Of a stretch of DNA of 64,000 nt, positions 46,041 to 55,249 are shown one piece after another. A program made the position numbers and the translations under genes. The stretch comes from Vallitalea maricola (GTDB taxonomy: Bacteria > Bacillota > Clostridia > Lachnospirales > Vallitaleaceae): the NCBI RefSeq assembly GCF_036985595.1, contig NZ_BTPU01000039.1, forward strand, positions 37,226 to 101,225. Direction: 5' to 3'. The notes beneath the pieces were generated by a model. The model was given only the letters and a program-made list of their open reading frames with translations, had not been told where the DNA came from and did not search any database. How positions within the stretch are numbered: position 1 is the first letter of the stretch; the number at the start of each line of letters is the position of its first letter.

Positions 46041-47666
46041 TTATTTCAATAATCTCATCTTAGTTAATAACCTAATTAGTGATTCACCTTTTGGTAATGA
46101 ATATAATTCCTCTTTATCCAAACCTTTTAATTTTATTAACAATATTAGATATACACATGCTCCTACTAAAATTGATATCAATGTGGAGATTGTATTGCCT
46201 ATTCTCATTGCGCCAAATAAAGTATAGACAATATTACAGCTTAACCCCATTACTAGTGCAGAAATAGTGGGAATTATATAAGTTTTCTTTATATCAAATT
46301 TCATCCTTGTATATTTCTTAATAGCTCTCATATTAAAGAACGCTGAACTAAATGCAAATATAATATTTGTGACTACGGCTCCTATTAGGTTAGTATCAAA
46401 TGCATATAAAAGTATTACATTGAAAACTACTTTGATAAGCAATGATTTCACAGCACTTATTACAGGAACTCTTAATCTATCCATTCCTTGTAAAACCCCA
46501 ATGGATATTGTTGATAAAGCAAAAAATACAACTGAAATTGAACCTATTTTAAGCAACAATGAAGCTTTTTCAAGATTGCTGATACCAAACAGCATTCTTA
46601 TTATAGGTTCTGATAATATAAATATACCTACACATGATGGAATTGCTATGAACATGGTAAATCTAATAGCCATATTTATTTTTCTTTTAATCTGTTTTTT
46701 ATCTTTCAATACTATTGATGTAGTAATACTTGGTATGGTAGCAGCAGCTAATGCTGATGCAATAGATACTGGTAAAGTAATAATAATCTTGTATTTACCA
46801 TTTAGTATACCGTATAAAGTATCTGACATTTCTTGAGTATAATTGTGGAAACGAAGGGCATCATTAAACATAAACATATCTACTAAGTTAGTAAAATGAA
46901 AAGTTGCACTTCCAATTATAATAGGTACTGAAGTCATAACTACCAGTTTTCCAAAACTGAAATGAGTAATACTTGAGTCTGAATTACTATCTTTACGAAC
47001 TCTTTTCAAGAACAATTTTCTTGACATGAAATAAATACCAATCAAGGTCAATAATCCTGCAAAAGCACCAATTCCTGTTCCTAATGTTCCACCAGCCGCT
47101 CCCCATTCATAACCCCTCGTAAATAAAATACTAGCTAGAACTATACTAAAAATAGCATTAAAAATCTGTTCTATGACTTGTGAAATAGCTGTAGGTATCA
47201 TCGTATTCATGCCTTGGAAATATCCTCTTAAAACAGCCATAATTGAGAAAATAAGTAATGTTGGTGATAGAGCCTTAATAGCATATTGAGATTTTTCACT
47301 ATAAACCAAATCAGCCAATAGTGACGAACCAAAAAACATGATACTTGCTGATATCAACCCTATAAGAAGTGCTATAAATAATGCAGATATAAATATCTTA
47401 TGGGCTTCTTTATATTTTTTTACAGCCATTCTAGCAGATACAAGCTTAGATACAGCAGATGGAAGTCCATAGGATGATATAATCAATCCAAATGAGTATA
47501 TATCAAATGCCTTACTATAGCATCCGATACCTTCCTCACCTATTGTATTTACTAATGGAATACGATAAGCAAATCCGATTAGCCTTACTATTATACCAGC
47601 AGAAGCTAGTATTGCACCCTGTACTGCTAAATTCCTGCCTTTTCTCTTTTGCTTCAAACTATTCAT
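46041..47666 (-). CDS. SpoVB/MurJ-type polysaccharide or lipid II flippase
   Basis: This 541-residue integral membrane protein has about 14 segments in the MVF/oligosaccharide flippase fold. The N-terminus AVQGAILASAGIIVRLIGFAYRIPLVNTIG and IYSFGLIISSYGLPSAVSKL are the SpoVB/YtgP signature (split here into short parts), with RGYFQGMNTMIPTAISQVIEQ following near residue 150. It should move lipid-linked wall or cortex precursors across the membrane. SpoVB, YtgP or MurJ role cannot be separated. GAGGTG precedes the ATG. A terminator isolates it from cdd upstream. Confidence 0.87.
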   Translation of the reverse strand: MNSLKQKRKGRNLAVQGAILASAGIIVRLIGFAYRIPLVNTIGEEGIGCYSKAFDIYSFGLIISSYGLPSAVSKLVSARMAVKKYKEAHKIFISALFIALLIGLISASIMFFGSSLLADLVYSEKSQYAIKALSPTLLIFSIMAVLRGYFQGMNTMIPTAISQVIEQIFNAIFSIVLASILFTRGYEWGAAGGTLGTGIGAFAGLLTLIGIYFMSRKLFLKRVRKDSNSDSSITHFSFGKLVVMTSVPIIIGSATFHFTNLVDMFMFNDALRFHNYTQEMSDTLYGILNGKYKIIITLPVSIASALAAATIPSITTSIVLKDKKQIKRKINMAIRFTMFIAIPSCVGIFILSEPIIRMLFGISNLEKASLLLKIGSISVVFFALSTISIGVLQGMDRLRVPVISAVKSLLIKVVFNVILLYAFDTNLIGAVVTNIIFAFSSAFFNMRAIKKYTRMKFDIKKTYIIPTISALVMGLSCNIVYTLFGAMRIGNTISTLISILVGACVYLILLIKLKGLDKEELYSLPKGESLIRLLTKMRLLK

Positions 47667-47777
47667 CTTTACACCTCAAAAAAAATATGTCTAATATATT
47701 TTATACTATAATTTTACATTTTTCAAATTAAGTTTACATTATAATTTATATAAGTTATGTAATTGTTAAAATAAACG

Positions 47778-47820
47778 AAGCTATAGTATCAGCTTATATT
47801 GTTGACTAATACTATAGCTT
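47778..47820 (-). terminator. Terminator after cdd
   Basis: AAGCTATAGTAT and ATACTATAGCTT form a perfect 12-bp stem with a 19-base loop; the minus strand then reads CGTTTTATTTT. It ends the yqfC-to-cdd gene run. Confidence 0.75.
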
Positions 47821-47858
47821 TTATATCAATTTTATTGATAATGATCAAAAAATTATAG

Positions 47859-48239
47859 TTATAATTCAAATCTTACAGGTAATAAATCTTCAACCATATA
47901 TTCTCTAGTCTCTCCATTATTGTTTGCTAAGATAATTTTACCTTCTGGCATTAATTCAGCTAGTACCTGTCTACAGATACCACATGGAGGTGTGAAATCT
48001 CCACTTGAGCTAACTACTGCAATAGCTTCAAATTCTCTATCTCCCTCTGATACCGCCTTAAATAGCGCAGTCCTTTCAGCACAATTTGTTGCACCAAATG
48101 AAGCATTTTCTATATTACATCCAGTATAGATTTTACCACCTTTTGTAATAACAGCTGCTCCTACTTTAAATTTAGAGTATGGAACATATGCCATTTCTTT
48201 AGCTTTCATAGCTTCATTAACTAATTCGCTATAATTCAT
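47859..48239 (-). CDS. cdd: Cytidine deaminase
   Basis: This 126-residue tetrameric-type cytidine deaminase deaminates cytidine and deoxycytidine to uridine. VPYSKFKVGAAVITKGGKIYTG is followed by the active-site Cys/Glu motif NCAERTALFKAVSEG near residue 52 and the zinc pair PPCGICRQVLAEL near 86. Length and motifs are standard. GAAAGGAT precedes the ATG. It ends the conserved run from yqfC, as in Bacillus and many clostridia, where cdd follows dgkA. Confidence 0.95.
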   Translation of the reverse strand: MNYSELVNEAMKAKEMAYVPYSKFKVGAAVITKGGKIYTGCNIENASFGATNCAERTALFKAVSEGDREFEAIAVVSSSGDFTPPCGICRQVLAELMPEGKIILANNNGETREYMVEDLLPVRFEL

Positions 48240-48281
48240 ACAATATCATATCCTTTCATACATTTAACTTGAACATAGAAT

Positions 48282-49439
48282 TTATTTAGTAAAAGTAATT
48301 TTACTTTTTCTATTCTTAGGAAATACTGATACCCAAGTCTTACCTTTGTTTAATTTTATTTCTTCACCATTCTCATTATAATATAATGTTGGTTTATAGT
48401 GAGATGGTTTCTTCCAAGTTATTTTCTGAGCTTTTCCATTAGTGATATAATATCCATCACCTGAAGTCACTAGAGTCATATCCATACAGCCATATATGTC
48501 ACCTTTTATTGTCCATATGTTAGCAAATTGTATTATGATATTCTTATATTTCAATTGTTCCTCAGTTTCTCTATCTATATGCTTACCACCAAATTGGAAT
48601 CTATAATATAACTTATCTTCTTCCTTATATTCAAACCATGGTTTTTGCTCATAATGAGAATATGGTAGATCTATATAAGTGGCTTCCATATCTGAAGTTA
48701 GATTGATTTCTTCTTCTGAAAACTTGAATTTTGCTTCAAAGTCTTCTTTATTTGTTTCTCTATAACCTACTTGTTTCCATGCTTTCAATAGCTTATCATA
48801 ACTTGTATATGTACTATGCGGTCTAACTCTTGTAGGGTCTTGATAACACATAACTGCATCTAAACCTGATAATCCATCCATATGAGGAGAGTTCCATTCT
48901 TTGAACTTTTCTTTCGCATAAGTACTTTTACCGTAATGAACATAAATGGCATCATGGTCAAAAGCAAAATCCAAATAGTAATGCCTAGCACTTCTGACTG
49001 GACCAATTTTTTCTGCATCAAAATCTCTAAATATAGCATATAATCTTGTAATACCACCCTCAACAAGTGTTTCATATACTATGTCAGCCTGTGCAATACC
49101 ACTTTGAGGCATAGCAGCTTTTAGATTGTTTATCATTATTCCAATTGGTCTTCTATTTGCTGCTTCCTCACTTATCCATAAACCAGTTAAAGTATTAATT
49201 ACCTCACCTTCATGGTCGTTCACTACTTCTTCCACTTCTTGTGTTTCCTCATTATCCTCAATATCTGTTGAATCATTGTTTTCTTGTTCTTCACTATCTG
49301 TTATATTGGTTTCAGTCTGGTTATCTTCATTTATACTAGTATCAGATACTTTCTTCTTGCAACCTGTTACTGTAAACATTGTTAATATCATTACCATTAT
49401 AATTACTTTTATCATTACTTTATTTAGTACTTTATTCAT
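48282..49439 (-). CDS. DUF3048 (YerB-type) lipoprotein
   Basis: This 385-residue exported lipoprotein has a hydrophobic signal and lipobox TVTGC near residue 27. An acidic linker rich in Asp, Glu and Asn (about residues 30-72) leads to the DUF3048 domain: RPIGIMINNLKAAMPQSGIA near 98, IVYETLVEGGITRLYAIF and KIGPVRSARHYYLDFAFDHD. The family (Bacillus YerB) has no established function. GAAGGGT precedes the ATG. It is inserted between dgkA and cdd, which are usually adjacent. Confidence 0.88.
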   Translation of the reverse strand: MNKVLNKVMIKVIIMVMILTMFTVTGCKKKVSDTSINEDNQTETNITDSEEQENNDSTDIEDNEETQEVEEVVNDHEGEVINTLTGLWISEEAANRRPIGIMINNLKAAMPQSGIAQADIVYETLVEGGITRLYAIFRDFDAEKIGPVRSARHYYLDFAFDHDAIYVHYGKSTYAKEKFKEWNSPHMDGLSGLDAVMCYQDPTRVRPHSTYTSYDKLLKAWKQVGYRETNKEDFEAKFKFSEEEINLTSDMEATYIDLPYSHYEQKPWFEYKEEDKLYYRFQFGGKHIDRETEEQLKYKNIIIQFANIWTIKGDIYGCMDMTLVTSGDGYYITNGKAQKITWKKPSHYKPTLYYNENGEEIKLNKGKTWVSVFPKNRKSKITFTK

Positions 49440-49498
49440 TTATTTCATACCCTTCTTTAGTAAAATTAAATTCCAAACTTATATTTATAAAATATATA

Positions 49499-49852
49499 TC
49501 ATATTTTAGGTATAAACAATATACATCCAATAATCACCGCACCAAAAGCAGCTAATAAAGTTGCACCCGCAGCAATATCTTTTGCGTATTTGCCTAACTG
49601 ATTATATTTGTTACCACATACTAAATCTACTGTATACTCCACAGCAGTATTCAATAATTCAGTTATCATAACAATGAGTATGGTTATAACAAGTATTATA
49701 TATTCCCACTTGGTAAAATTAAAATACCAAGCTAGCAACAATACAATAATCGTTGCTAAAACATGAAGTTTAAAATTTCGCTCAGTTTTAAATGCCTGAA
49801 ATATACCTCTAAAGGCGCATTTAAAACTATCGGCTAAATGTCTGTTTTTCAT
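49499..49852 (-). CDS. dgkA: Undecaprenol/diacylglycerol kinase
   Basis: This 117-residue membrane kinase has three membrane helices. SFKCAFRGIFQAFKTERNFK is the N-terminal amphipathic part, VMITELLNTAVEYTVDLV near residue 62 holds the catalytic Glu region, and LGKYAKDIAAGATLLAAFGA follows. In Gram-positives this family phosphorylates undecaprenol to feed cell-wall carrier lipid. The ATG overlaps the ybeY stop (ATGA), and no separate RBS is obvious, indicating coupling. Confidence 0.92.
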   Translation of the reverse strand: MKNRHLADSFKCAFRGIFQAFKTERNFKLHVLATIIVLLLAWYFNFTKWEYIILVITILIVMITELLNTAVEYTVDLVCGNKYNQLGKYAKDIAAGATLLAAFGAVIIGCILFIPKI

Positions 49853-50352
49853 CGTTTAAGACCTACTTCATTTAAGATTTGTTGTTGTTTTGCATTCATA
49901 ACTTGTTCTTCCTCATTTATTATATGGTCATAACCCATTAAATGTAACATGCTATGAGCTGTTAAAAACCCAATTTCTCTTTCGATTGAATGTCCATATT
50001 CCTTAGCTTGTTCGCAAGCTCTCTCAAGTGATATTATTATATCACCTAACATAAGCTCTCCTGTATCAAGATCAAACCATTCGTCATTATCTTCATCAAT
50101 TTCATCAAATTCACTTGGCTTTGTAAAATCTATTAATGGAAATGATAATACATCGGTCGGCTTGTCCATATCTCTATGTTCTCTATTGATTTTTCTTATT
50201 TCATCGTTATTAGTTATTGTTACGCTTACTTCTATTTCATATGGGCATTTTTCTTGGTCCAATGAGACAGCAATCACCTTATTTATTATATCTGCATATT
50301 CTTTACTAAAGTTTTGTTCGGTATCATTATTTATTATTATCGACAACTTCAT
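49849..50352 (-). CDS. ybeY: Endoribonuclease YbeY (rRNA maturation)
   Basis: This 167-residue zinc RNase matures 16S rRNA. INREHRDMDKPTDVLSFPL near residue 56 is the family signature, and AHSMLHLMGYDHIINEEEQ near 130 carries the three zinc histidines. The zinc motif has HS where HG is more common, which does not touch the ligands. The ATG is just three bases after AGGAGG, which is short; it overlaps the HD-protein gene by 26 bases. Confidence 0.95.
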   Translation of the reverse strand: MKLSIIINNDTEQNFSKEYADIINKVIAVSLDQEKCPYEIEVSVTITNNDEIRKINREHRDMDKPTDVLSFPLIDFTKPSEFDEIDEDNDEWFDLDTGELMLGDIIISLERACEQAKEYGHSIEREIGFLTAHSMLHLMGYDHIINEEEQVMNAKQQQILNEVGLKR

Positions 50353-51739
50353 TTCCTCCTATTTTGTTATCAGGATATTTTACCCTTTCATGGTATAATC
50401 CATTATACACCTTCATGAAAGAATTGCCAATAATAGGTAGTTCTTTTATTTTCAGATTACATTCATTCAATTGCCCTTCAGCAAATTTATTGTTTATAAT
50501 CTCTTCTATACATTTTTCAATATTAGATAAATTTCTTTTGTTTTCTGGTAAAGACCTTATATAAGCTTCTGTACAATCAGCTAACATGATTATAGCAGCT
50601 TCATTTGTTTGTGGTTTTGGTCCAGAATATTTGAAGTCATTTTCATCTACATCAAAACCATCACTATTATCTTTTGCTTTAAAATAAAAGTATTTAACTA
50701 AAGTATCCCCTTGATGCTGCTTAATAATACTTCTAACTGCTTTTGGTAGATGATTTTCTATTGCAAGCTTAACTCCATATTCTACATGATTAATTATTAT
50801 CTCAGCACTTGCAGCAGGGTCTAATTCATCATGAGGATTAACACCATCCTGATTCTCAGTAAAATACATAGGATTTTTTAATTTACCTATATCATGATAT
50901 AGAGCTCCTGTTCTAGCTAATAATGCATCTGCACCAATATCATTAGCTGCTGTTTCAGCTAAATTAGATACCATTTGACTATGATGATATGTACCTGGAG
51001 CTTCTAATAATAATCTTTGTATTAGTTTTTGATCTGAATTAGTTAATTCTAGTAATTTTAATGGAGTAGAAACATCAAATAATGTTTCCCATAAAGGTAA
51101 ACTACCTATAGTTATTATTACTGAGAATATTGAATTAAGAACACCATAAAATAAGTCAGTAACATTAAAATTAGAAAAACTACCGTTCTGATAGAGGTTT
51201 ACAAGCACTACCAAGATTATATTAACAATACATAAATACCCTGATACGAAAACAATCTTGTTTCTTTTCTTAGCCTGGGTTATCACTAGGCAAGATAGTG
51301 TACCGGAAATTGTATAGAATAGAAAGAACTCTATACCGTTACCACTTACCAGTAAACCTACTATAGTCAATAAAATATTTGTCATAATTCCTAATCTGTT
51401 ATCAATCATAATAGCTATCAGCATACCAGCTATTGGAATTGGTATAAGAAGATAAGGCAGTCTATTCATGGAAACTACAACAATCATCAATATTATATAA
51501 ATACAAGTATAAAGTAATATCCTATTCTTGTGCTTAAATAAATCTTTATTAAAAAAGTATATATATACATATAACATTACAAATAATAGAATTACAAAAC
51601 AGCCTACGCTCAATTTAATAAAGAAATCACTACTACCTAGTGCTATTACAGTTGATACCATTGTAGCTAATACCGCGAATATTGCTAGAAAAGTGATCAA
51701 CAAACTTATCTTTGACCTATGATTCTCTTTGGTTTTCAT
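50327..51739 (-). CDS. PgpH-like 7TM HD-domain phosphohydrolase lacking the extracellular domain
   Basis: This 470-residue protein has about eight membrane segments (residues 10-235) and a cytosolic HD domain: YHHSQMVSNLAETAANDIGA near 250, ALLARTGALYHDIGKLKNP near 270 and a further His-Asp pair HQGDTLVKYFYFKAK. The position phoH-HD-ybeY identifies it as the YqfF/PgpH locus, whose products hydrolyse c-di-AMP. Typical PgpH proteins exceed 700 residues because an extracytoplasmic 7TMR-HDED domain of some 250 residues precedes the membrane core. That domain is absent here, and GGGGGAGAG directly before the ATG plus only 14 bases to phoH show the short form is genuine. Confidence 0.85.
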   Translation of the reverse strand: MKTKENHRSKISLLITFLAIFAVLATMVSTVIALGSSDFFIKLSVGCFVILLFVMLYVYIYFFNKDLFKHKNRILLYTCIYIILMIVVVSMNRLPYLLIPIPIAGMLIAIMIDNRLGIMTNILLTIVGLLVSGNGIEFFLFYTISGTLSCLVITQAKKRNKIVFVSGYLCIVNIILVVLVNLYQNGSFSNFNVTDLFYGVLNSIFSVIITIGSLPLWETLFDVSTPLKLLELTNSDQKLIQRLLLEAPGTYHHSQMVSNLAETAANDIGADALLARTGALYHDIGKLKNPMYFTENQDGVNPHDELDPAASAEIIINHVEYGVKLAIENHLPKAVRSIIKQHQGDTLVKYFYFKAKDNSDGFDVDENDFKYSGPKPQTNEAAIIMLADCTEAYIRSLPENKRNLSNIEKCIEEIINNKFAEGQLNECNLKIKELPIIGNSFMKVYNGLYHERVKYPDNKIGGNEVVDNNK

Positions 51740-51753
51740 ATCTCTCCCCCATC

Positions 51754-52725
51754 TTATCGTTTAGTATTTTTGTTCTCATAATTTTCGTAAGCGTTTATTA
51801 TTTTTTGAACTAATGGATGTCTTACAACATCTTTACTAGTCAAATTAGCTATTCCTATATCATTAATATTCTTAAGTATTCTAGAAGCTACTTCTAATCC
51901 GGATTTTTGACCCCCTGGTAAATCCTTCTGTGTTACATCACCTGTAATGACTGCTTTTGAATTGAATCCTATTCTTGTTAAAAACATTTTCATCTGAGCA
52001 GGTGTAGTGTTCTGAGCTTCATCTAATACTATAAAACTGTTATCAAGTGTTCTTCCTCTCATATAAGCCAAGGGAGCTACTTCTATCAGACCTTTCTCCA
52101 TGTTTTTTAAGAATGTATCAGCTCCCATAATTTCATATAGAGCATCATATAAAGGTCTTAAATAAGGGTCTATCTTACTTTGCAAGTCACCAGGTAAGAA
52201 TCCCAATTTTTCCCCAGCTTCTATCGCTGGTCTAGTAAGAATGATCCTATTGACTTCATTATTCTTGAATGCAGTTATAGCATTAGCCATTGCTAAATAA
52301 GTTTTACCTGTACCAGCTGGACCAATCCCAAATACAATCATTTTTTTTCTAATTAGATCAATATATTTTTTTTGACCTAATGTCTTAGGTCTTATGTGTT
52401 TACCTCCTGGGGTTACACATATCAGATCATCATTTAATTTACTCATTTCTTCTTCTTTTTGTTTTTCACATAATGCCAATGTATAATCAACATTTTGCTC
52501 TGTTATTTCTATATTCTTATTGGCAGTATCTATTAATTGTTTGATTACTCTATTTGCTATATTAACAGACTTCTGTTCGCCGATTATCTTAACTTCATTG
52601 TCTCTATTTATGATATTAACGCCTAATTTTTTTTCTATAATCTTAATATTATTATCATACTGTCCAAATACATTCACTATTATTTCATGGGGTATTTGAA
52701 TCGTCTTCTCTAAAGTATTCTTCAT
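51754..52725 (-). CDS. phoH: PhoH family ATPase
   Basis: This 323-residue P-loop ATPase has an N-terminal KH-like segment and Walker A VFGIGPAGTGKTYLAMANAI near residue 130. LTRPAIEAGEKLGFLPGDL follows, with Walker B SFIVLDEAQNTTPAQMKMFL near 225. PhoH proteins are linked to RNA metabolism together with YbeY. ATG 52725 has GGAGG upstream; an in-frame extension to 52779 runs into yqfD and lacks an RBS. It overlaps the yqfD end by 41 bases. Confidence 0.94.
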   Translation of the reverse strand: MKNTLEKTIQIPHEIIVNVFGQYDNNIKIIEKKLGVNIINRDNEVKIIGEQKSVNIANRVIKQLIDTANKNIEITEQNVDYTLALCEKQKEEEMSKLNDDLICVTPGGKHIRPKTLGQKKYIDLIRKKMIVFGIGPAGTGKTYLAMANAITAFKNNEVNRIILTRPAIEAGEKLGFLPGDLQSKIDPYLRPLYDALYEIMGADTFLKNMEKGLIEVAPLAYMRGRTLDNSFIVLDEAQNTTPAQMKMFLTRIGFNSKAVITGDVTQKDLPGGQKSGLEVASRILKNINDIGIANLTSKDVVRHPLVQKIINAYENYENKNTKR

Positions 52726-53932
52726 ATCCTTGCCTCCGCTCATTTTCATCAAAGTATTTTTTTTCACCAATTTTTTCAATTACTACTATGATTCCATCTG
52801 CAACTATTTTATCAGCCGATTCAATAATTTCAATTTCATTATTGACTATTTGCTTCTTAGAATCTTCTAGTTCTTTTAAATACCTTGTCATGTTTTCATT
52901 TATTATATTGGTTGCTTGTTCATTTGTATAAGTTTCTTCTATTAATTTGTATTCTTCATAAGACGTTTTGTGAGTACTTATTGGCAAATAAAAGTTGTCG
53001 AATAAACAAATTTCATCACATGTGGTTATTTTATCATAATTACTATATTCTATTCTAGGTTTAAATAAATTTATTTTAAAATTTAATATTTGTAATGCAT
53101 TATCTTTCTTTTTATTATCAGTATATATCTTATTAACATACTTCAAATTAACTTCATCATGATACGGATAAATTGTTTTCATATATATGTCAGCATCAGA
53201 ATGAGTAAATTCAATTGCTTTGATTTCTTCTAATTCTTTTATTTCTAATGTACCTGAAACCAGTACATCCCCTTCTTCTACAACATCTCCTTTTACTACC
53301 TTAGGAGAACCTGTTCTGGTTACAATAGAAACTATAACACCCTTTTTATTAGATAGAATATCACAAGGCTTACTTAAATCTTCAATTTTAATATTATTTC
53401 TACCCTCTTCAATTTGAATAAGTAATTTTGTTCCTGTCATCTCGCAAGTTACCCAATTGATATTACCGTAATTCTTAAGTAAGATTTTTTCTAATTCACT
53501 ACACTTAACATCTTTTTTCCACATCCCAACAAAATGTGACTGAGTATTAAGGAATTTAATAAGATGTTCATCTGTATACATAGAATTACCTTCAATATCA
53601 ATTTTCCATATAAATAAAGATAACAAAAAGACTATTGCCATACAAATGATCATTCCAAATAGGAATATCTTTCTTTTCCTAAAGATTAGAAATCTAAAAG
53701 GCAAACCTATTTTCCCAGTTATTCTCACCTTACATCCTGTTTTTTTAACTAGTGGACGTATTAATTTAAAACCTTTTGCACTAATATAAAGATTAAACCC
53801 ATTATTAACACTTTTGACATTCCAAATATATATACCTCTATTAGCGCATAGGTTGATAAATCTCTCAGGTGAAAAACCACTTACATTTATAATAACATAG
53901 CCTCTTAGATATTTCCATATTTCAAGAAGCAA
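52685..53932 (-). CDS. yqfD: Sporulation protein YqfD
   Basis: This 415-residue YqfD-family protein is needed for sporulation in Bacillus and clostridia. GYVIINVSGFSPERFINLC is the N-terminus, a membrane segment (FLFGMIICMAIVFLLSLFIW) lies near residue 95, and the remaining extracytoplasmic part includes GVIVSIVTRTGSPKVVKGDV and GDVLVSGTLEIKEL. It starts with TTG at 53932 behind AAGGGTG. The yqfC gene precedes it by 44 bases and phoH overlaps its end. Confidence 0.9.
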   Translation of the reverse strand: MLLEIWKYLRGYVIINVSGFSPERFINLCANRGIYIWNVKSVNNGFNLYISAKGFKLIRPLVKKTGCKVRITGKIGLPFRFLIFRKRKIFLFGMIICMAIVFLLSLFIWKIDIEGNSMYTDEHLIKFLNTQSHFVGMWKKDVKCSELEKILLKNYGNINWVTCEMTGTKLLIQIEEGRNNIKIEDLSKPCDILSNKKGVIVSIVTRTGSPKVVKGDVVEEGDVLVSGTLEIKELEEIKAIEFTHSDADIYMKTIYPYHDEVNLKYVNKIYTDNKKKDNALQILNFKINLFKPRIEYSNYDKITTCDEICLFDNFYLPISTHKTSYEEYKLIEETYTNEQATNIINENMTRYLKELEDSKKQIVNNEIEIIESADKIVADGIIVVIEKIGEKKYFDENERRQGYEEYFREDDSNTP

Positions 53933-53976
53933 ATGTCACCCTTCTTCCTCTTTTAATTTTTATATTATTGACTAAT

Positions 53977-54267
53977 CTAATACTTGATTTTTTTTATTTG
54001 ACCAGTTATCTTGATTTCTTCATCTGTAAGATATGTAATTAAGAAATGATTACCCTCTAATTCTATTAATCCATTTTTGGTTTTTATCTTTAAAAATTGC
54101 TCGTCATATTCCACTATCCCTTTATAATTCTCAATAAGCATTTCCCGTTTTCCAGTAAGAGTTATAATTGAATCCCCAAGTGCTACATCTCTAGGCACTT
54201 CTAATATTTCTGCTATATGAAATTTTTTATCATTATTTTTCTCTTTTTTCTTTTTACTAATTGTCAT
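53977..54267 (-). CDS. yqfC: Sporulation protein YqfC
   Basis: This 96-residue YabP/YqfC-family protein has ILEVPRDVALGDSIITLTGK and LIENYKGIVEYDEQFLKIKT as the typical beta-rich core, and an N-terminal Lys-rich stretch (SKKKKEKNNDKK). The family is mother-cell expressed during sporulation and always next to yqfD. GAGAGG lies six bases before the ATG. It leads the run yqfC-yqfD-phoH-HD-ybeY-dgkA. Confidence 0.9.
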   Translation of the reverse strand: MTISKKKKEKNNDKKFHIAEILEVPRDVALGDSIITLTGKREMLIENYKGIVEYDEQFLKIKTKNGLIELEGNHFLITYLTDEEIKITGQIKKIKY

Positions 54268-54405
54268 TCATCCTCTCACCTTGATAAGGGTATCCTCCAA
54301 CTCATATTCCCCTCCTTTATACATAAATATGTTTATTTTATATCTAATATTCTATAAGTTGAATTAAAAAAACAATAAGATTGATTAGTAAAAAAACACA
54401 CTAAA

Positions 54406-54431
54406 AAAGCTGTTGATAAATCAACAGCTTT
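54406..54431 (-). terminator. Terminator after yqeY
   Basis: AAAGCTGTTGAT and ATCAACAGCTTT form a perfect 12-bp stem with a two-base loop, overlapping the yqeY stop. The minus strand continues TTTTTAGTGTGTTTTTTT. Confidence 0.85.
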
Positions 54432-54873
54432 ATTTTAAGATATTTCTAATTATTTCACTTACCTTTTTATTATCTGCTTTACCTTGTACCTTTGGTATAA
54501 TAGCAGACATTACTTTACCCATATCTTTCATTGAGGAAGCACCAACTTCTTCAATAGTTTTTTCAACTATAGAAGTTAATTCTTCATCAGATAATTGTTC
54601 GGGTAAATAAGACATCAAAATATTAATCTCTACTTTTAAGTCATCAACTAAATCTGTTCGGCCACTTTTTTCATATTCAGGAAGGCTCGACTTTCTCTTC
54701 TTTACCTGACTTGATATTATCTTAATAACATCATCATCAGATAATTCTACGTGATTGTCTTTTTCTTCCTGAAGAATGGCTGAGCGGACTAGCTGAATAG
54801 TGTTTTTACGTAAAGTGTCTTTTTCTTTCATTGCAGATTTCATATCCTGCAATAATTGAATTTTTAATGACAT
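54430..54873 (-). CDS. yqeY: GatB/YqeY domain protein
   Basis: This 147-residue helical protein matches YqeY: LKIQLLQDMKSAMKEKDTLR, NTIQLVRSAILQEEKDNHVE and the C-terminal ASSMKDMGKVMSAIIPKVQG. It resembles the tail domain of the amidotransferase subunit GatB and may act on tRNA, but the function is unproven. It starts 26 bases after rpsU, the common clostridial order, so the two form one operon. GAGGATG precedes the ATG. Confidence 0.93.
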   Translation of the reverse strand: MSLKIQLLQDMKSAMKEKDTLRKNTIQLVRSAILQEEKDNHVELSDDDVIKIISSQVKKRKSSLPEYEKSGRTDLVDDLKVEINILMSYLPEQLSDEELTSIVEKTIEEVGASSMKDMGKVMSAIIPKVQGKADNKKVSEIIRNILK

Positions 54874-54899
54874 AAAATCATCCTCAATATAAGTTTAAC

Positions 54900-55073
54900 T
54901 TAGAATTTGCGTTTTCTAGCAGCTTCGGATTTCTTTTTACGTTTTACGCTAGGTTTTTCATAATGTTCTCTCTTACGAATTTCCTGCATAATCCCTGCTT
55001 TTGCGCAACTTCTTTTAAATCTTCTGAGTGCACTATCTAGGGTTTCATTTTCTTTAATAACAATGTTTGACAT
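54900..55073 (-). CDS. rpsU: 30S ribosomal protein S21
   Basis: This 57-residue basic protein is below many ORF-size cut-offs but is unmistakable: MSNIVIKENETLDSALRRFK at the start, a central SCAKAGIMQEIRKREHYEK and a Lys/Arg tail ending RKRKF. It belongs to the small ribosomal subunit and helps mRNA recruitment. TAGGAG lies seven bases before ATG 55073. It is the first gene of rpsU-yqeY, under the promoter at 55156-55183. Confidence 0.97.
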   Translation of the reverse strand: MSNIVIKENETLDSALRRFKRSCAKAGIMQEIRKREHYEKPSVKRKKKSEAARKRKF

Positions 55074-55155
55074 AGCCAACTCCTACCTCCCTCCAGTTGC
55101 AATTTGTGCCTTACCTCACAACTATTGGGGTATTAATTATCTAGCACTATATTAG

Positions 55156-55183
55156 ATTATATCATATTATAGAAATACGTCAA
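55156..55183 (-). promoter_or_regulatory. rpsU-yqeY promoter
   Basis: On the minus strand TTGACG (55178-55183) and TATAAT (55156-55161) are 16 bases apart, followed by a leader of about 75 bases to the rpsU ATG. Confidence 0.65.
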
Positions 55184-55249
55184 TATGTTTTTTGAAAACT
55201 TAATAGTTATTATAATATATAATATAAATCAATATTTACCAAAATCCTG

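Noticed and set aside
46369..46836. 155-codon open frame on the plus strand opposite the flippase gene
   Set aside because: Antisense to membrane-protein codons, which readily create long hydrophobic open frames; no RBS or family match.
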